The position numbers were made by a program, and so were the translations under genes. Below the pieces are notes generated by a model. The model saw only the letters and a list, made by a program, of their open reading frames with translations, was not told the DNA's origin and ran no database searches. A DNA stretch of 64,000 bases from SZUA-36 sp963774415 (GTDB lineage: Bacteria; Pseudomonadota; Gammaproteobacteria; Xanthomonadales; SZUA-36): contig CAVZEU010000001.1 of NCBI GenBank assembly GCA_963774415.1, forward strand, positions 558,001 to 622,000, written 5' to 3'. Shown here piece after piece: positions 24,669 through 33,922 of the stretch; position 1 is the stretch's first letter; every line of letters starts with the position of its first letter.

Positions 24669-25474
24669 TGCCGCCCACCGCTGACGAACCAGTCCTGCAG
24701 TTCCCGGGTGACCGGGCCGGGCGGATATTCAAGATCATCGATCATCGTCACCGGAACAATGCCACGTAACGAGTTGCAGATAAACACCTCGTCGGCTTCG
24801 GCCAGCATTTCAACGTGGACGCGGCGCCGTTCACAACGGCTGCCGAAGGCCGACAGGATCTGTCCCCGGACCACGCCGCGCACACCGCAGCGATCCAACC
24901 GCGGGGTCAGCAGCCGCCCGTCCACGACCAGGAAAACATTGGCCGAGATCGCGCTGACGACGTGATCTTCGTGATCCAGCATGATGCCTTCCTCGGCGCG
25001 CTGGTCCCGTATCTCTGCGCTGGCCAGCACTTGCTCGAGCCGGTTCAGATGCTTGATGCCGCCCAGCGCCGGCTGCAGCGCCAGGCGCAGCGAACAAATT
25101 TTGGTCCGGACGCCGTTCAACGCCCACGCCTCGGCCTCGTCCGGGAATGCGTGGCTGCTGACGACGCGGGTACAGGCGCCAGCGGCGGGCGCGTAACCGC
25201 GCGCATCTCCGCTGCGCAACAGAACGATTTTGACCACTCGCCTCGGCGCACCCGCACCCACGGTCTGGACCTCCCGCAATAGCAGCGCCTGCGGCGGCAT
25301 GTCCAGCCCCAGCCGCCGACAGCCGTCACCGAGGCGTTCCATGTGGGCCTGCCAGCCTCGCGGGCGGCCGTTTTCAACGAGGAGGGTCTCGAACAGGCCG
25401 TCACCATAGTTGAGAGCGCGATTGCCCACATGCAGCAGGTCCGCAATCTCCCCGTTGACCAGGCAGTCAAGCAT
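24665..25474 (-). CDS. pabC: Aminodeoxychorismate lyase
   Basis: Protein of 269 aa of the fold-type IV PLP family. It converts 4-amino-4-deoxychorismate to p-aminobenzoate for folate. Seen: NRALNYGDGLFETLL near 16-30 and GGIKHLNRLEQVLA, which holds the PLP lysine; SAISANVFLV and LRGIVPVTMI follow. ATG at 25474 lies 8 bases inside pabB and gives the family length. Translationally coupled to pabB, so both enzymes of the pathway are made together. Confidence 0.92.
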   Translation of the reverse strand: MLDCLVNGEIADLLHVGNRALNYGDGLFETLLVENGRPRGWQAHMERLGDGCRRLGLDMPPQALLLREVQTVGAGAPRRVVKIVLLRSGDARGYAPAAGACTRVVSSHAFPDEAEAWALNGVRTKICSLRLALQPALGGIKHLNRLEQVLASAEIRDQRAEEGIMLDHEDHVVSAISANVFLVVDGRLLTPRLDRCGVRGVVRGQILSAFGSRCERRRVHVEMLAEADEVFICNSLRGIVPVTMIDDLEYPPGPVTRELQDWFVSGGRQ

Positions 25475-26846
25475 GACCCGCACCGCCGTGTGCGGCCAGC
25501 GCCCGCAGCAGGCCGCGCGCCTTGTCCCGCGTTTCCGCCACTTCGGCGCCGGCATCGGAGTCGGCCACGATGCCGGCCCCGGTGCGAAAGCCGACTTGCC
25601 TGCCGTGCACCATCATGGAGCGTATCAGGATGTTCAGATCCATCGCGCCGTCCACACCGAGGTAACCCATGGACCCGGTGTAATAACCGCGTCCGCTCTG
25701 TTCGAGTTCAGCGATGATTTCCATGCATCTCACCTTGGGGCAACCGGTAATCGTGCCGCCCGGAAACACGGCGCGAATGACGTCGACCGGGGTGGCGCCC
25801 GGGCGCAGCCGGCCGCGGACATTGGAAACGATATGATGAACGTGTTGATAGCTTTCGACAACCATCAGTTCGTCGACTTCCACGCTGCCGGGGCGGCAAA
25901 CACGGCCCAGGTCGTTGCGTTCCAGGTCGATCAGCATGATGTGTTCGGCGCGTTCCTTGGGATCGGCCACGAGGCGGCTGCGCAGCGCGGCGTCTGCGGC
26001 GGCGTCCCGGCCGCGCGGGTGCGTGCCGGCGATCGGCCTCGTCTCGACCACGTTGTTGCGGACACGAACGAGGCGCTCGGGCGACGAACTGAGCAGCACC
26101 CGCCCGCCCCAGCGGGCGAGGCCGGCAAACGGGGCGGGGTTGCATTCGCGCAGGCGGCGGTAAAGCCTGTCCGCATCGATGGTTTCGTCGTAATCGACCA
26201 GCCAGCCGCGTGACAGGTTGACCTGGAATACATCGCCGTCGAGTATGTACTGGTGCACACGCCGCACCGCGTTCATGAATACGCCGGCGGGTTCTTCCAC
26301 CACGCGAATGATCCGGGAGTCGGCGGTTGCCGGCGCCGGCGGCAGCGTTTCCAGTTCGCGGCGCATCTTGTCGAGCAATGCCTTGCTTTCGGCCGCCAGG
26401 TGCAAGCTGCCGCGCTCCCCTTGCCGGCGATAGACGACCCCCGGGCAACGGCTGGCAAAAGCCGCGGGAAATCCGCCGGGGGCCTGCGGAAAACCGACGG
26501 TCGGCTCGATCTCTGCCGCCAGTTCATAACCGAGGTACAGAAACCAGCCGCCTGCAAAAGGACAATCGCCCGCTGCCTCGGGCTCCCTTTTCCGCTGCAA
26601 GTACCACTGCTGCAGACGCTCCAGAAAACCGCCGCCACGGCCAGGGCCGTCGAGGCTACCGTCTGCGAATAGGCACAGGTGTTCGCCGTTGCCGCGGAAA
26701 AGCAGGCCGTAGCCGCCTGCCGGGCCGTCCAAACCACTGTCCAGCAGGTACGGATAGGTACCGGGCCTGGCCGCGGCGATACTTTGGAGGTCGTGCTTAG
26801 TTTCCAGCGTACAGCGGTGCAAGGGACGGCGGCCGAACCGTTTCAA
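25467..26846 (-). CDS. pabB: Aminodeoxychorismate synthase component I (PabB), PIAGT variant
   Basis: Protein of 459 aa of the chorismate-binding family: FQVNLSRGW near 207-215, SSSPERLVRV near 253, PGGTITGCPKVRCMEI and GAGIVADSDAGAE. It aminates chorismate with ammonia from a PabA partner not found here. E. coli PabB has the covalent-catalysis lysine in PIKGT; here residues 271-275 are PIAGT, the anthranilate-synthase-like form. Overlap with pabC argues for PabB. TTG start at 26846 overlaps the fabF stop (TTGA); no ATG fits. Its insertion between fabF and pabC differs from E. coli. Confidence 0.87.
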   Translation of the reverse strand: MKRFGRRPLHRCTLETKHDLQSIAAARPGTYPYLLDSGLDGPAGGYGLLFRGNGEHLCLFADGSLDGPGRGGGFLERLQQWYLQRKREPEAAGDCPFAGGWFLYLGYELAAEIEPTVGFPQAPGGFPAAFASRCPGVVYRRQGERGSLHLAAESKALLDKMRRELETLPPAPATADSRIIRVVEEPAGVFMNAVRRVHQYILDGDVFQVNLSRGWLVDYDETIDADRLYRRLRECNPAPFAGLARWGGRVLLSSSPERLVRVRNNVVETRPIAGTHPRGRDAAADAALRSRLVADPKERAEHIMLIDLERNDLGRVCRPGSVEVDELMVVESYQHVHHIVSNVRGRLRPGATPVDVIRAVFPGGTITGCPKVRCMEIIAELEQSGRGYYTGSMGYLGVDGAMDLNILIRSMMVHGRQVGFRTGAGIVADSDAGAEVAETRDKARGLLRALAAHGGAGHA

Positions 26847-28093
26847 TCAACGAATTTGCGAAAAACCAGGCTGCCGTTGGTGCCGCCGAAGCCGAACGAG
26901 TTGGAAATCGCAATATCGATGTTCTGTTCGCGGGCCTCGTTGGCAACGAAGTCCAGGTCACAGCCGTCGCCCGGATTTTCCAGGTTGATCGTGGGCGGCA
27001 GTATGCCGTCGCGTATTCCCAGCAAGGTGAAGATGGCTTCGACGCCGCCCGCGGCGCCCAGCAGGTGTCCGGTCATGGATTTGGTGGAGCTGACCGCCAG
27101 CTTGTAGGCGTGATCGCCGAAAGTGTTCTTGACGGCGATGGTTTCGGCCAAATCCCCCAACGGCGTGGACGTTCCGTGGGCGTTGATGTAGTCGACTTCC
27201 GCGGGTGCGATCCCGGCATCACGTATGGCCAGTTGCATGCAGCGCGTGGCGCCGTCGCCGTCCTCGGGCGGTGCGGTCATGTGGAAAGCATCGGCGCTCA
27301 TCCCATAGCCGATGATCTCGCCGTAAATTTTGGCGCCGCGCCGCTTGGCGTGCTCGAGGTCTTCGACCACCAGCACGCCGGCGCCGTTCGACAACACGAA
27401 ACCATCCCGCTCTTCGTCCCACGGCCTGCTCGCCGCGGCCGGGGCGTCGTTGCGCGTCGACATCGCCCGCGCGGCGATAAAGCCGCTCATGGACGTCGGG
27501 GTGGTGGCGAACTCGGCGCCACCGGCCAGCATGATATCCGCGTCTCCGTACTGGATCATCCGCGCCGCCGTGCCGATATTGTGGGTGGCCGTGCTGCAGG
27601 CCGTGACGATGGCGATGTTCGGCCCCTTCAGATCGAACTGTATGGACAAGAAACCACCGATCATGTTGATGATCGAACCGGGTATAAAAAACGGGCTGAC
27701 CTTGCGCGCACCGCCATTGAGGTACGCTTCCGTGGTGGCCTCGATGGTTTCGAGACCGCCGATACCCGAGCCGAGCGCACAGCCGAAACGCTCCGGGTCG
27801 TAGTTCCCGTCCTCGCGGCCGAGGCCAGCGTCCTGCATGGCATCGACAGCCGCCGCGTAGCCGTAATGCACGAATTTGTCCAGGCGCTTTTGGTCCCGCG
27901 GCATCAGGTATTTCTCGACGTCAAAACCGGACACTTCGCCCGCGATCCGTGTCTTCAGCAGCGACACGTCGAATTCGCTAACCAGATCGATGCCGCTGCG
28001 GCCATTGCATATGGCGTCCCAGGCAGAATCGATGCTGCTGCCGACAGGCGAGACAATCCCCATACCACTCACAACAACGCGACGTTGCGTCAT
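26843..28093 (-). CDS. fabF: 3-oxoacyl-ACP synthase II
   Basis: Protein of 416 aa elongating acyl-ACP with malonyl-ACP. Catalytic Cys in VTACSTATHNIG near 162, the two histidines in NAHGTSTPLGD and STKSMTGHLLGAAGG, and the C-terminal SNSFGFGGTN. Start is ATG 28093 with GAGGA ten bases before; a TTG two codons earlier is in frame. Follows acpP by 85 bases that contain a strong hairpin. Confidence 0.96.
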   Translation of the reverse strand: MTQRRVVVSGMGIVSPVGSSIDSAWDAICNGRSGIDLVSEFDVSLLKTRIAGEVSGFDVEKYLMPRDQKRLDKFVHYGYAAAVDAMQDAGLGREDGNYDPERFGCALGSGIGGLETIEATTEAYLNGGARKVSPFFIPGSIINMIGGFLSIQFDLKGPNIAIVTACSTATHNIGTAARMIQYGDADIMLAGGAEFATTPTSMSGFIAARAMSTRNDAPAAASRPWDEERDGFVLSNGAGVLVVEDLEHAKRRGAKIYGEIIGYGMSADAFHMTAPPEDGDGATRCMQLAIRDAGIAPAEVDYINAHGTSTPLGDLAETIAVKNTFGDHAYKLAVSSTKSMTGHLLGAAGGVEAIFTLLGIRDGILPPTINLENPGDGCDLDFVANEAREQNIDIAISNSFGFGGTNGSLVFRKFVD

Positions 28094-28131
28094 CTGCAAA
28101 ATCCTCGATTATGATTGACTGAAATAGACGA

Positions 28132-28152
28132 CGGCCGGCAAGGTGCCGGCCG
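28132..28152 (-). repeat. Strong hairpin between acpP and fabF
   Basis: Perfect 8-bp stem CGGCCGGC/GCCGGCCG with a 5-base loop. On the transcribed strand it is followed by TCGTCTATTT, not a run of T, so it is more likely an RNA-stabilising or partial attenuation structure that lets acpP message exceed fabF message. Inference only. Confidence 0.5.
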
Positions 28153-28178
28153 CGCGCGCTCATTTCATGGGTTCAGGT

Positions 28179-28415
28179 TCAGCTCTGGGTCGAGTTGATA
28201 TAGTCAATCGCCTGCTGAACACTGGTGATTTTCTCTGCTTCTTCGTCCGGAATCTCACACTCAAATTCTTCTTCAAGTGCCATAACCAGTTCAACGGTGT
28301 CAAGAGAATCCGCACCGAGGTCGTCAACGAAAGAAGCGTTGGGGGTCACTTCCTCTTCCTTGACGCCCAGTTGCTCGACCACGATTTTCTGCACGCGTTC
28401 TTCAATGCTGCTCAT
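28179..28415 (-). CDS. acpP: Acyl carrier protein
   Basis: Protein of 78 aa, acidic. The phosphopantetheine serine is Ser37 in DDLGADSLDTVE. It carries acyl intermediates for every Fab enzyme here, PlsX and others. ATG at 28415; 127-base gap from fabG and 85-base gap to fabF, each long enough for separate control of this abundant protein. Confidence 0.97.
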   Translation of the reverse strand: MSSIEERVQKIVVEQLGVKEEEVTPNASFVDDLGADSLDTVELVMALEEEFECEIPDEEAEKITSVQQAIDYINSTQS

Positions 28416-28542
28416 TTCTTAATCATTCCTTCAAGTGTGACACAGACATGCGATTTTAAAGAAAATACCATCCGTCTGCCAGTTTACTACTATTCGCCGC
28501 CGTATGCTGAGATGGCAACGATCCAAACAAATCGGGTTTCAC

Positions 28543-29283
28543 TCAGGTGACGTACATCCCGCCATTGACGTGCAGGGTCTGACCCGTGATGTACGACGCC
28601 GACGGCGACGCCAGAAAACACACCGCGGCGGCAATGTCGTCCGGGCTGCCGAGGCGGGCCAGCGGGATGTCCTGCAACAGCGCCTGGCGCTGCTCTTCGT
28701 TCAGTTCGCGGGTCATGTCGGTGTCGATAAAACCCGGCGCGACCACGTTGACCGTTATGTTGCGTGAGCCGACCTCGCGCGCCAGTGAACGGGAAAACCC
28801 CATCATGCCCGCTTTTGCCGCCGCATAGTTCGCCTGTCCTGCGTTACCCATCGAGCCGATCACCGATGCGATGCTGATGATCCTGCCGTGGCGGGCTTTC
28901 ATCATGCCCCTGAGACACGCCTTCGACAGCCGATAGACGGAGCGCAGGTTGGTGTTGAGCACCATGTCCCAGTCCGATTCCGCCATCCGCATCAGCAACT
29001 GGTCCCGCGTGACACCCGCATTGTTTACCAGGATCGTCGGCGCTCCGGCCGCTGCCCCGATGTCCGCCAGCGCGCCGGCGACGCCTTCGGCGTCGTTGAC
29101 GTCCAACCGCAGCCCCGTCAGGTTCTCCGGGCCGCGCTCGCTGATCGCCACCGCCCCTTCGGCGGTGGTCGCGGTGCCGAACACCCGCACCCCTGCCGCC
29201 GCCAGTTGCGCGGCGATCGCCGCGCCAATACCGCGGCTGGCGCCGGTAACCAGTCCAATTTGATCCGCTAAACTATTCGCCAT
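28543..29283 (-). CDS. fabG: 3-oxoacyl-ACP reductase
   Basis: Short-chain dehydrogenase of 246 aa reducing 3-ketoacyl-ACP with NADPH. Cofactor motif TGASRGIG near 13-20, NNAGVTRD near 86, catalytic Ser in SIASVIGSMGN, Tyr and Lys in NYAAAKAG near 150-157, and the C-terminal GQTLHVNGGMYV. ATG at 29283 lies 11 bases inside fabD; an in-frame ATG six codons upstream is less typical. Confidence 0.96.
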   Translation of the reverse strand: MANSLADQIGLVTGASRGIGAAIAAQLAAAGVRVFGTATTAEGAVAISERGPENLTGLRLDVNDAEGVAGALADIGAAAGAPTILVNNAGVTRDQLLMRMAESDWDMVLNTNLRSVYRLSKACLRGMMKARHGRIISIASVIGSMGNAGQANYAAAKAGMMGFSRSLAREVGSRNITVNVVAPGFIDTDMTRELNEEQRQALLQDIPLARLGSPDDIAAAVCFLASPSASYITGQTLHVNGGMYVT

Positions 29284-30220
29284 CGTCTCCCTCGCTGCCA
29301 AGCGCGGCCCGTAAGGACTCGGCCGATGTCAGCGCATCGACCCGGGACTCCCTGGAAATGCGCCGGTTCAGACCCGCCAGCACCTTGCCGGGGCCGCATT
29401 CGATAAAATGATTCACGCCGGCATCCACCAGGCACCGGATGGTTTCGCTCCAACGCACGGGTTGCCATAATTGGCGCCCGAGCGCTTCCCTGATCTGCTC
29501 CACTTCAACGTAGGCGCACGCGTCTGCGTTCTGTATCACCGGCACGCTGCCTTCCTCGAAATGGGTCGCGCGCAGTACGTCCTGCAGCCTGACCGCGGCC
29601 GGCTTCATCAGCGCGCAATGGGAAGGCACACTGACGGGCAACGGCAAAACCCGCTTGGCGCCGGCGGCTTTGGCCAGTTCCGCGACCCGCTCGACGGCCT
29701 TTTTGTCACCCGAAACGACGATTTGCCCGGGCGCGTTGAAATTGGCGCAGGCAACGGTTTCATCGTTACTGACCTCCTTGCATAGGCGATTGAGCACCGC
29801 GTCTTCGAGCCCCAGGACGGCGGCCATCGCACCGGTACCCGGCGGCGTCGCCTGCTGCATCAGGCGGCCGCGTTCGGCCACGATCGCAACTGCGTCGCTG
29901 AACGCTATCACGCCCGCCGCCACCAGCGCGGCATATTCGCCGAGGCTGTGGCCGGCCAAAAAGTCCGGCTGTGCACCACCCGCCGACCGCCAGCAGCGCC
30001 AGGTGGCGACGCCAGCCGCCAGCATCGCCGGTTGCGTCACCTCGGTCTGGTCGAGTTTCCGGGCAGGGCCTTCCGCCACCACGGCCCACAGGTCGTAACC
30101 CAGCACCGTGGACGCCTCCGCGAAGGTTTCGCCGACCTGGCCGAAGGCGGCGGCCAGTTCGGACATCATGCCGACGGATTGGGAGCCCTGTCCCGGAAAC
30201 AAAAATGCAGTCTTACTCAT
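29273..30220 (-). CDS. fabD: Malonyl-CoA-ACP transacylase
   Basis: Protein of 315 aa. FLFPGQGSQSVGMM at the N-terminus, nucleophile serine in AGHSLGEYAALVAAG near 91, histidine in VPSHCALMKPA near 200, and WQPVRWSETI. It loads malonate on ACP. ATG at 30220; 37 bases after fabH. Confidence 0.96.
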   Translation of the reverse strand: MSKTAFLFPGQGSQSVGMMSELAAAFGQVGETFAEASTVLGYDLWAVVAEGPARKLDQTEVTQPAMLAAGVATWRCWRSAGGAQPDFLAGHSLGEYAALVAAGVIAFSDAVAIVAERGRLMQQATPPGTGAMAAVLGLEDAVLNRLCKEVSNDETVACANFNAPGQIVVSGDKKAVERVAELAKAAGAKRVLPLPVSVPSHCALMKPAAVRLQDVLRATHFEEGSVPVIQNADACAYVEVEQIREALGRQLWQPVRWSETIRCLVDAGVNHFIECGPGKVLAGLNRRISRESRVDALTSAESLRAALGSEGDDGE

Positions 30221-30257
30221 CGCTGTCCCTTTGCGAGGACGCCGCAGCGGGCGTCCG

Positions 30258-31226
30258 TCAGTACTTGATTAGCGCGGACGCCCAGGTAAACCCGCCGCCG
30301 AAAGCCTCCAGCAACAGCATGTCACCACGCTTGACCTTGCCGGACTTGACCGCGTAGTCCAGTGCCATGGGCACGGAACCCGCCGACGTGTTGCCGTACC
30401 GGTCCACCGTGATGATAACCTGTTCCATGGTCATGCCGAGTTTCTTGGCCGTCGCGCTGATGATTCGGTAATTGGCCTGGTGCGGAATCAGCCAGTCCAG
30501 ATCGTCCTTGCTCATGTGGTTGTGTTCCAGCGTCTCATCGACGATTCGGCCCAGCGTGCGCACGGCGACCTTGAACACTTCGTTACCTTTCATCTGGATA
30601 TAGACGCCGCCGTTGCTTTCCGCCTTGAAGCCGGTGCTGACACCCACCTCCACATTGAGCAGGTCGCTGTGGCGGCCGGCTGCGTGGATATGAGTCGAAA
30701 AAATGCCGGGCTCCTCGCCTACCTCGAGCACCACCGCCCCGGCTCCGTCACCAAACAGCACGGCCGTGCCGCGGTCGTTCCAGTCCAGCATCGCGGTCAG
30801 TTTGTCCACGCCGACAACGAGGACCTTTTTCGCATCGCCGCAGCGCACGTACTTGTCCGCGATCGACAGCGCGTACATGAAACCGGAGCAGGCCGCGTTG
30901 ACGTCCATGGCGCCACAATCCGGCAGGCCGAGGCGCGCCTGCAACAGGCAGGCGGTACTGGGAAATACCAGGTCAGGCGTGGTCGTACCCAGCACCAGCA
31001 AGTCGATTTCGCCAGCCTTGACGCCGGCGTCCTTGAGCGCCCGCCTGGCCGCCACTTCGGCCATGTCGCCGGAGGTTTCATCCTGCCTCGCAACGCGGCG
31101 TTCACGTATGCCGGTGCGCTCCCGGATCCACTGGTCAGAAGTTTCGACCATCTTTTCGAGGTCCGCGTTGGTGACGATTTTTTCCGGCGCGTAGCTGCCC
31201 GTACCTATTATTCTTGAATAGTTCAC
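30258..31226 (-). CDS. fabH: 3-oxoacyl-ACP synthase III
   Basis: Protein of 322 aa initiating fatty-acid synthesis from acetyl-CoA and malonyl-ACP. Catalytic Cys in NAACSGFMYAL near 112, His in LIPHQANYRI near 246, Asn in RYGNTSAGSVP near 276. GTG start at 31226 overlaps the plsX stop (GTGA). Confidence 0.96.
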   Translation of the reverse strand: MNYSRIIGTGSYAPEKIVTNADLEKMVETSDQWIRERTGIRERRVARQDETSGDMAEVAARRALKDAGVKAGEIDLLVLGTTTPDLVFPSTACLLQARLGLPDCGAMDVNAACSGFMYALSIADKYVRCGDAKKVLVVGVDKLTAMLDWNDRGTAVLFGDGAGAVVLEVGEEPGIFSTHIHAAGRHSDLLNVEVGVSTGFKAESNGGVYIQMKGNEVFKVAVRTLGRIVDETLEHNHMSKDDLDWLIPHQANYRIISATAKKLGMTMEQVIITVDRYGNTSAGSVPMALDYAVKSGKVKRGDMLLLEAFGGGFTWASALIKY

Positions 31227-32260
31227 ACGTCTACCTCTTTGAAGTGGTCTCGAATCATCGTCTCGATCAGCGCCGGAACCTGCCGTTGCGCTTCCAGCGC
31301 TCCTTCGAGTATGGCGTAGCGCATGGCATCACGCTCGGCGTTGCCATGACTCTTTATAACAACCCCCTTCAGACCGAGCAACGGCGCACCATTATGCTTG
31401 GATGGCGCAAAGCGCGCCAGTGAGCGCTTCAATGCGGGCTTCGCCAGCAACGCGCCGAACCGCGCCGGCAGCCCGTCGTGCAAAGCCAGGTCCAGTTGCC
31501 CGAGCAACATCCTCGCCAGGCCTTCCCCCGACTTCAGGATCAGGTTGCCGGAAAACCCGTCGCAAACCGCCACGTCGGCCTTGCCCGCGAAAATATCATG
31601 CCCTTCGATAAAACCCGTGTAATTGATCGGCATGGTTTTCAGCACCGCGTGCGCCTGCTTGACCAGCGCCCCGCCCTTGCTGTCTTCGTGACCGACGTTC
31701 AGCAACGCGACCCGCGGCCGCGCCGCGCCGTGTATTTCGTACACCAGCGAGCCCATGAGGGCGAACTGGACCAACTGGGATGCGCTGACTTTCAGGTTCG
31801 CGCCCAGATCCAGCAGGGTCGTGTGACCGCTCGCCGACGGGATGCGCGACATCAGGGCCGGTCTCTCTATGCCTTCGAGCAGGCCAATGAGCTTGACGCC
31901 AAGGGCCAGTATCGCGGCGGTACTGCCGGCGCTGATACAGGCACTCGCGCGCCCCTCGGCCAACTGCTCCAGCGCCAGCCACAGGCTGCTGCCCTGGCCC
32001 CGGCGCAGGGCCGCCACCGGGCTGGCGTCGGATGCCAGCGCGTGGGTGGCGGCAACGACATGCAAGCGCTCCAATTCCGCCTCGCGGCCGGACCGGTTCT
32101 GATCCAGCAGCGGCCGCAACTTATCCGGCAGACCGCACAACAGGATCTCGGTGCCGGGCTGCGCGGCCAACACGTCCAGCGCCGCCGGGACCGTCACGGC
32201 CGGGCCAAAATCCCCGCCGTGAGCATCCAGTGCAAGCACGCCCTGTTCGGTGCTGTTCAT
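31223..32260 (-). CDS. plsX: Phosphate acyltransferase
   Basis: Protein of 345 aa forming acyl-phosphate from acyl-ACP for phosphatidic acid synthesis. Seen: LALDAHGGDFGPAVTV near 9-24, SAGSTAAILALG, LLNVGHEDSKGG and VCDGFSGNLILKSGEG. First fatty-acid gene after rpmF in the conserved operon. Confidence 0.95.
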   Translation of the reverse strand: MNSTEQGVLALDAHGGDFGPAVTVPAALDVLAAQPGTEILLCGLPDKLRPLLDQNRSGREAELERLHVVAATHALASDASPVAALRRGQGSSLWLALEQLAEGRASACISAGSTAAILALGVKLIGLLEGIERPALMSRIPSASGHTTLLDLGANLKVSASQLVQFALMGSLVYEIHGAARPRVALLNVGHEDSKGGALVKQAHAVLKTMPINYTGFIEGHDIFAGKADVAVCDGFSGNLILKSGEGLARMLLGQLDLALHDGLPARFGALLAKPALKRSLARFAPSKHNGAPLLGLKGVVIKSHGNAERDAMRYAILEGALEAQRQVPALIETMIRDHFKEVDV

Positions 32261-32355
32261 GTCCTGTCAGCAGGCGGGACGCAACGCCGACGCCCGATTG
32301 CCGGCAGCGCCGCCGGCTTTCAGGGCAGCATGGCGCTTTCCCGCCCGGCCGCGGC

Positions 32356-32553
32356 TTATTCCTCGTCGTCGAATTCGACGACCGGTGAATCAATGACCTT
32401 TTTGCCCTTGTAATAGCCTTCAGGGCTGACGTGGTGGCGCAGATGCGTCTCCCCCGTGGTCGGGTCGACCGAAAGGGTCGGCGCCCTGAGGGCATCGTGC
32501 GAACGGCGCATGCCGCGCCGCGATGGGGTTTTTCGGCTCTTTTGTACGGCCAT
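32356..32553 (-). CDS. rpmF: 50S ribosomal protein L32
   Basis: Protein of 65 aa beginning AVQKSRKTPSRRGMRRSHD, the bacterial L32 signature. The C-terminal part GYYKGKKVI is typical; no zinc cysteines are present, as in many proteobacteria. Lies between yceD (29-base gap) and plsX (95-base gap). Confidence 0.96.
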   Translation of the reverse strand: MAVQKSRKTPSRRGMRRSHDALRAPTLSVDPTTGETHLRHHVSPEGYYKGKKVIDSPVVEFDDEE

Positions 32554-32582
32554 CGTCTTTTACTCCTGGATCGATTGTCTCT

Positions 32583-33116
32583 TCAGTTCTGTTCTTCCCG
32601 CTTCAGCAGGTCCTGCAAAGCGGAAAACGGATTTTTCGCGGGACCGTCCGGCGGTTCGTCTGCGCTGGCGCCGTCACCTTCGCTCGTGTACTCGACCGGT
32701 CGTAACCCGGGTTTGCGCGGAAAACTCGGCAAACCGAGCAAAAGCTCGTCTTCCACCATCGCCGCCAGCGCCAGTCGTCCGTGCTGCGTCCTGACCGCTT
32801 CATAGTTGTCGGCGAGCTCGTATTGTTCGTCATCGCGCTCTATGACAACCAACAGGCAATGGCGTTTCACCACTTCTTCGTATACTTCCAGGCTGGCCTG
32901 GCAAACCAGCGGTAACGCGGCGCTCACCTCCAGGTCCACGATAACGCGCTGGTCATCGTCGTGGCCGAACATGGCTTTGAAACTCGCCTCACCGCCGGCT
33001 GAGGCCAGCAGCGGCGCCAGCCGCCGCATCCGGGATAATGGTATCGTGCCACTGAAGACCCGTTTTCCTTCTGCTGCCCGTTCGGGCGAAATCCAGTCTG
33101 GATATTCCCGTGACAT
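32583..33116 (-). CDS. yceD: YceD/DUF177 family, 23S rRNA accumulation protein
   Basis: Protein of 177 aa. The N-terminus reads GKRVFSGTIPLSRMRRL, the core has VCQASLEVYEEVVKRHCLLVV with the family cysteine, and the C-terminus ends NPFSALQDLLKR. The family is needed for normal 23S rRNA levels and regularly precedes rpmF. ATG at 33116 fits; the frame upstream has no similarity. First gene of the fab operon here. Confidence 0.92.
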   Translation of the reverse strand: MSREYPDWISPERAAEGKRVFSGTIPLSRMRRLAPLLASAGGEASFKAMFGHDDDQRVIVDLEVSAALPLVCQASLEVYEEVVKRHCLLVVIERDDEQYELADNYEAVRTQHGRLALAAMVEDELLLGLPSFPRKPGLRPVEYTSEGDGASADEPPDGPAKNPFSALQDLLKREEQN

Positions 33117-33203
33117 AGCTTCACAATTCCCGGTGCCCGGTGCGCCCGCCGGCACACATTCAAAATCCCGGCCCCCAATATTGCCACAGTCTGGCCGGGG
33201 CAA

Positions 33204-33231
33204 AACATAACGAGTCGACGTAAACGAACAA
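33204..33231 (-). promoter_or_regulatory. Candidate promoter of the yceD-rpmF-fab operon
   Basis: Read on the minus strand: -35 TTGTTC (33231-33226), 16-base spacer, -10 TATGTT (33209-33204), about 90 bases before the yceD start. It is the best sigma-70 match in the 128-base divergent gap to maf. Confidence 0.35.
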
Positions 33232-33244
33232 TTTTACTATATAA

Positions 33245-33841
33245 ATGAATATCGAGTCATCACCTCACCCATTAATTTTGGCTTCAGGCAGCCATTACCG
33301 CAAGATGCTGCTCGCCAGGCTCGGCTTGCCCTTCAGTTGTGCGGCTCCGGATATCGACGAAACGCCGCGGCCAGCCGAGGCGGCGGCGGACCTGGTCAGC
33401 CGCCTGGCCAAGGAGAAGGCGCACACCATTGCCGCAAAAAGAGCCGGGGCGACGGTGATTGGCGCCGATCAGGTCGCCGTGTTCGATGGCCGCACCATCG
33501 GCAAGCCCGGAAACCGCGACAAGGCCGCGGCGCAACTGGCGGCGTTCAGCGGGCGCCGGCTCGATTTTCTGACCTGCGTCGCGGTCGTCTGTCCCGACCG
33601 GGGCTATTCGGCCCAATACACCGACACGACCCGGGTTTTCTTTCGCCGGCTCGAGACCGCCGAAATCGATCGTTACCTCAGCGCCGAGCAACCCTATGAC
33701 TGCGCCGGCTCTTTCAAGTCCGAAGCGCTGGGCATCAGTCTGTTCGAACGCGTACAAAACGAAGACCCGAGCGCCATTGTCGGGCTGCCCCTCATCGAGA
33801 CCGCGAAAATGTTGCGCCAGGCGGGCTTTCGGCTGCCGTGA
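33245..33841 (+). CDS. maf: Maf family nucleotide pyrophosphatase
   Basis: Protein of 198 aa hydrolysing non-canonical nucleoside triphosphates. Seen: LILASGSHYRKMLLARLGLPF near 9-29, the catalytic region GADQVAVFDG near 77, and YDCAGSFKSEALG near 150 typical of the YceF-like subgroup. Divergent from yceD, its usual neighbour. The ATG is in AT-rich sequence with little room for a leader. Confidence 0.93.
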   Translation: MNIESSPHPLILASGSHYRKMLLARLGLPFSCAAPDIDETPRPAEAAADLVSRLAKEKAHTIAAKRAGATVIGADQVAVFDGRTIGKPGNRDKAAAQLAAFSGRRLDFLTCVAVVCPDRGYSAQYTDTTRVFFRRLETAEIDRYLSAEQPYDCAGSFKSEALGISLFERVQNEDPSAIVGLPLIETAKMLRQAGFRLP

Positions 33842-33922
33842 CGGGCCGGGTGCAACTTGCATGTGTAACGTTTGCCCTCATCTTCATAGACTGGACAGAC
33901 CGACAATAAGGCGGGGTAATCC

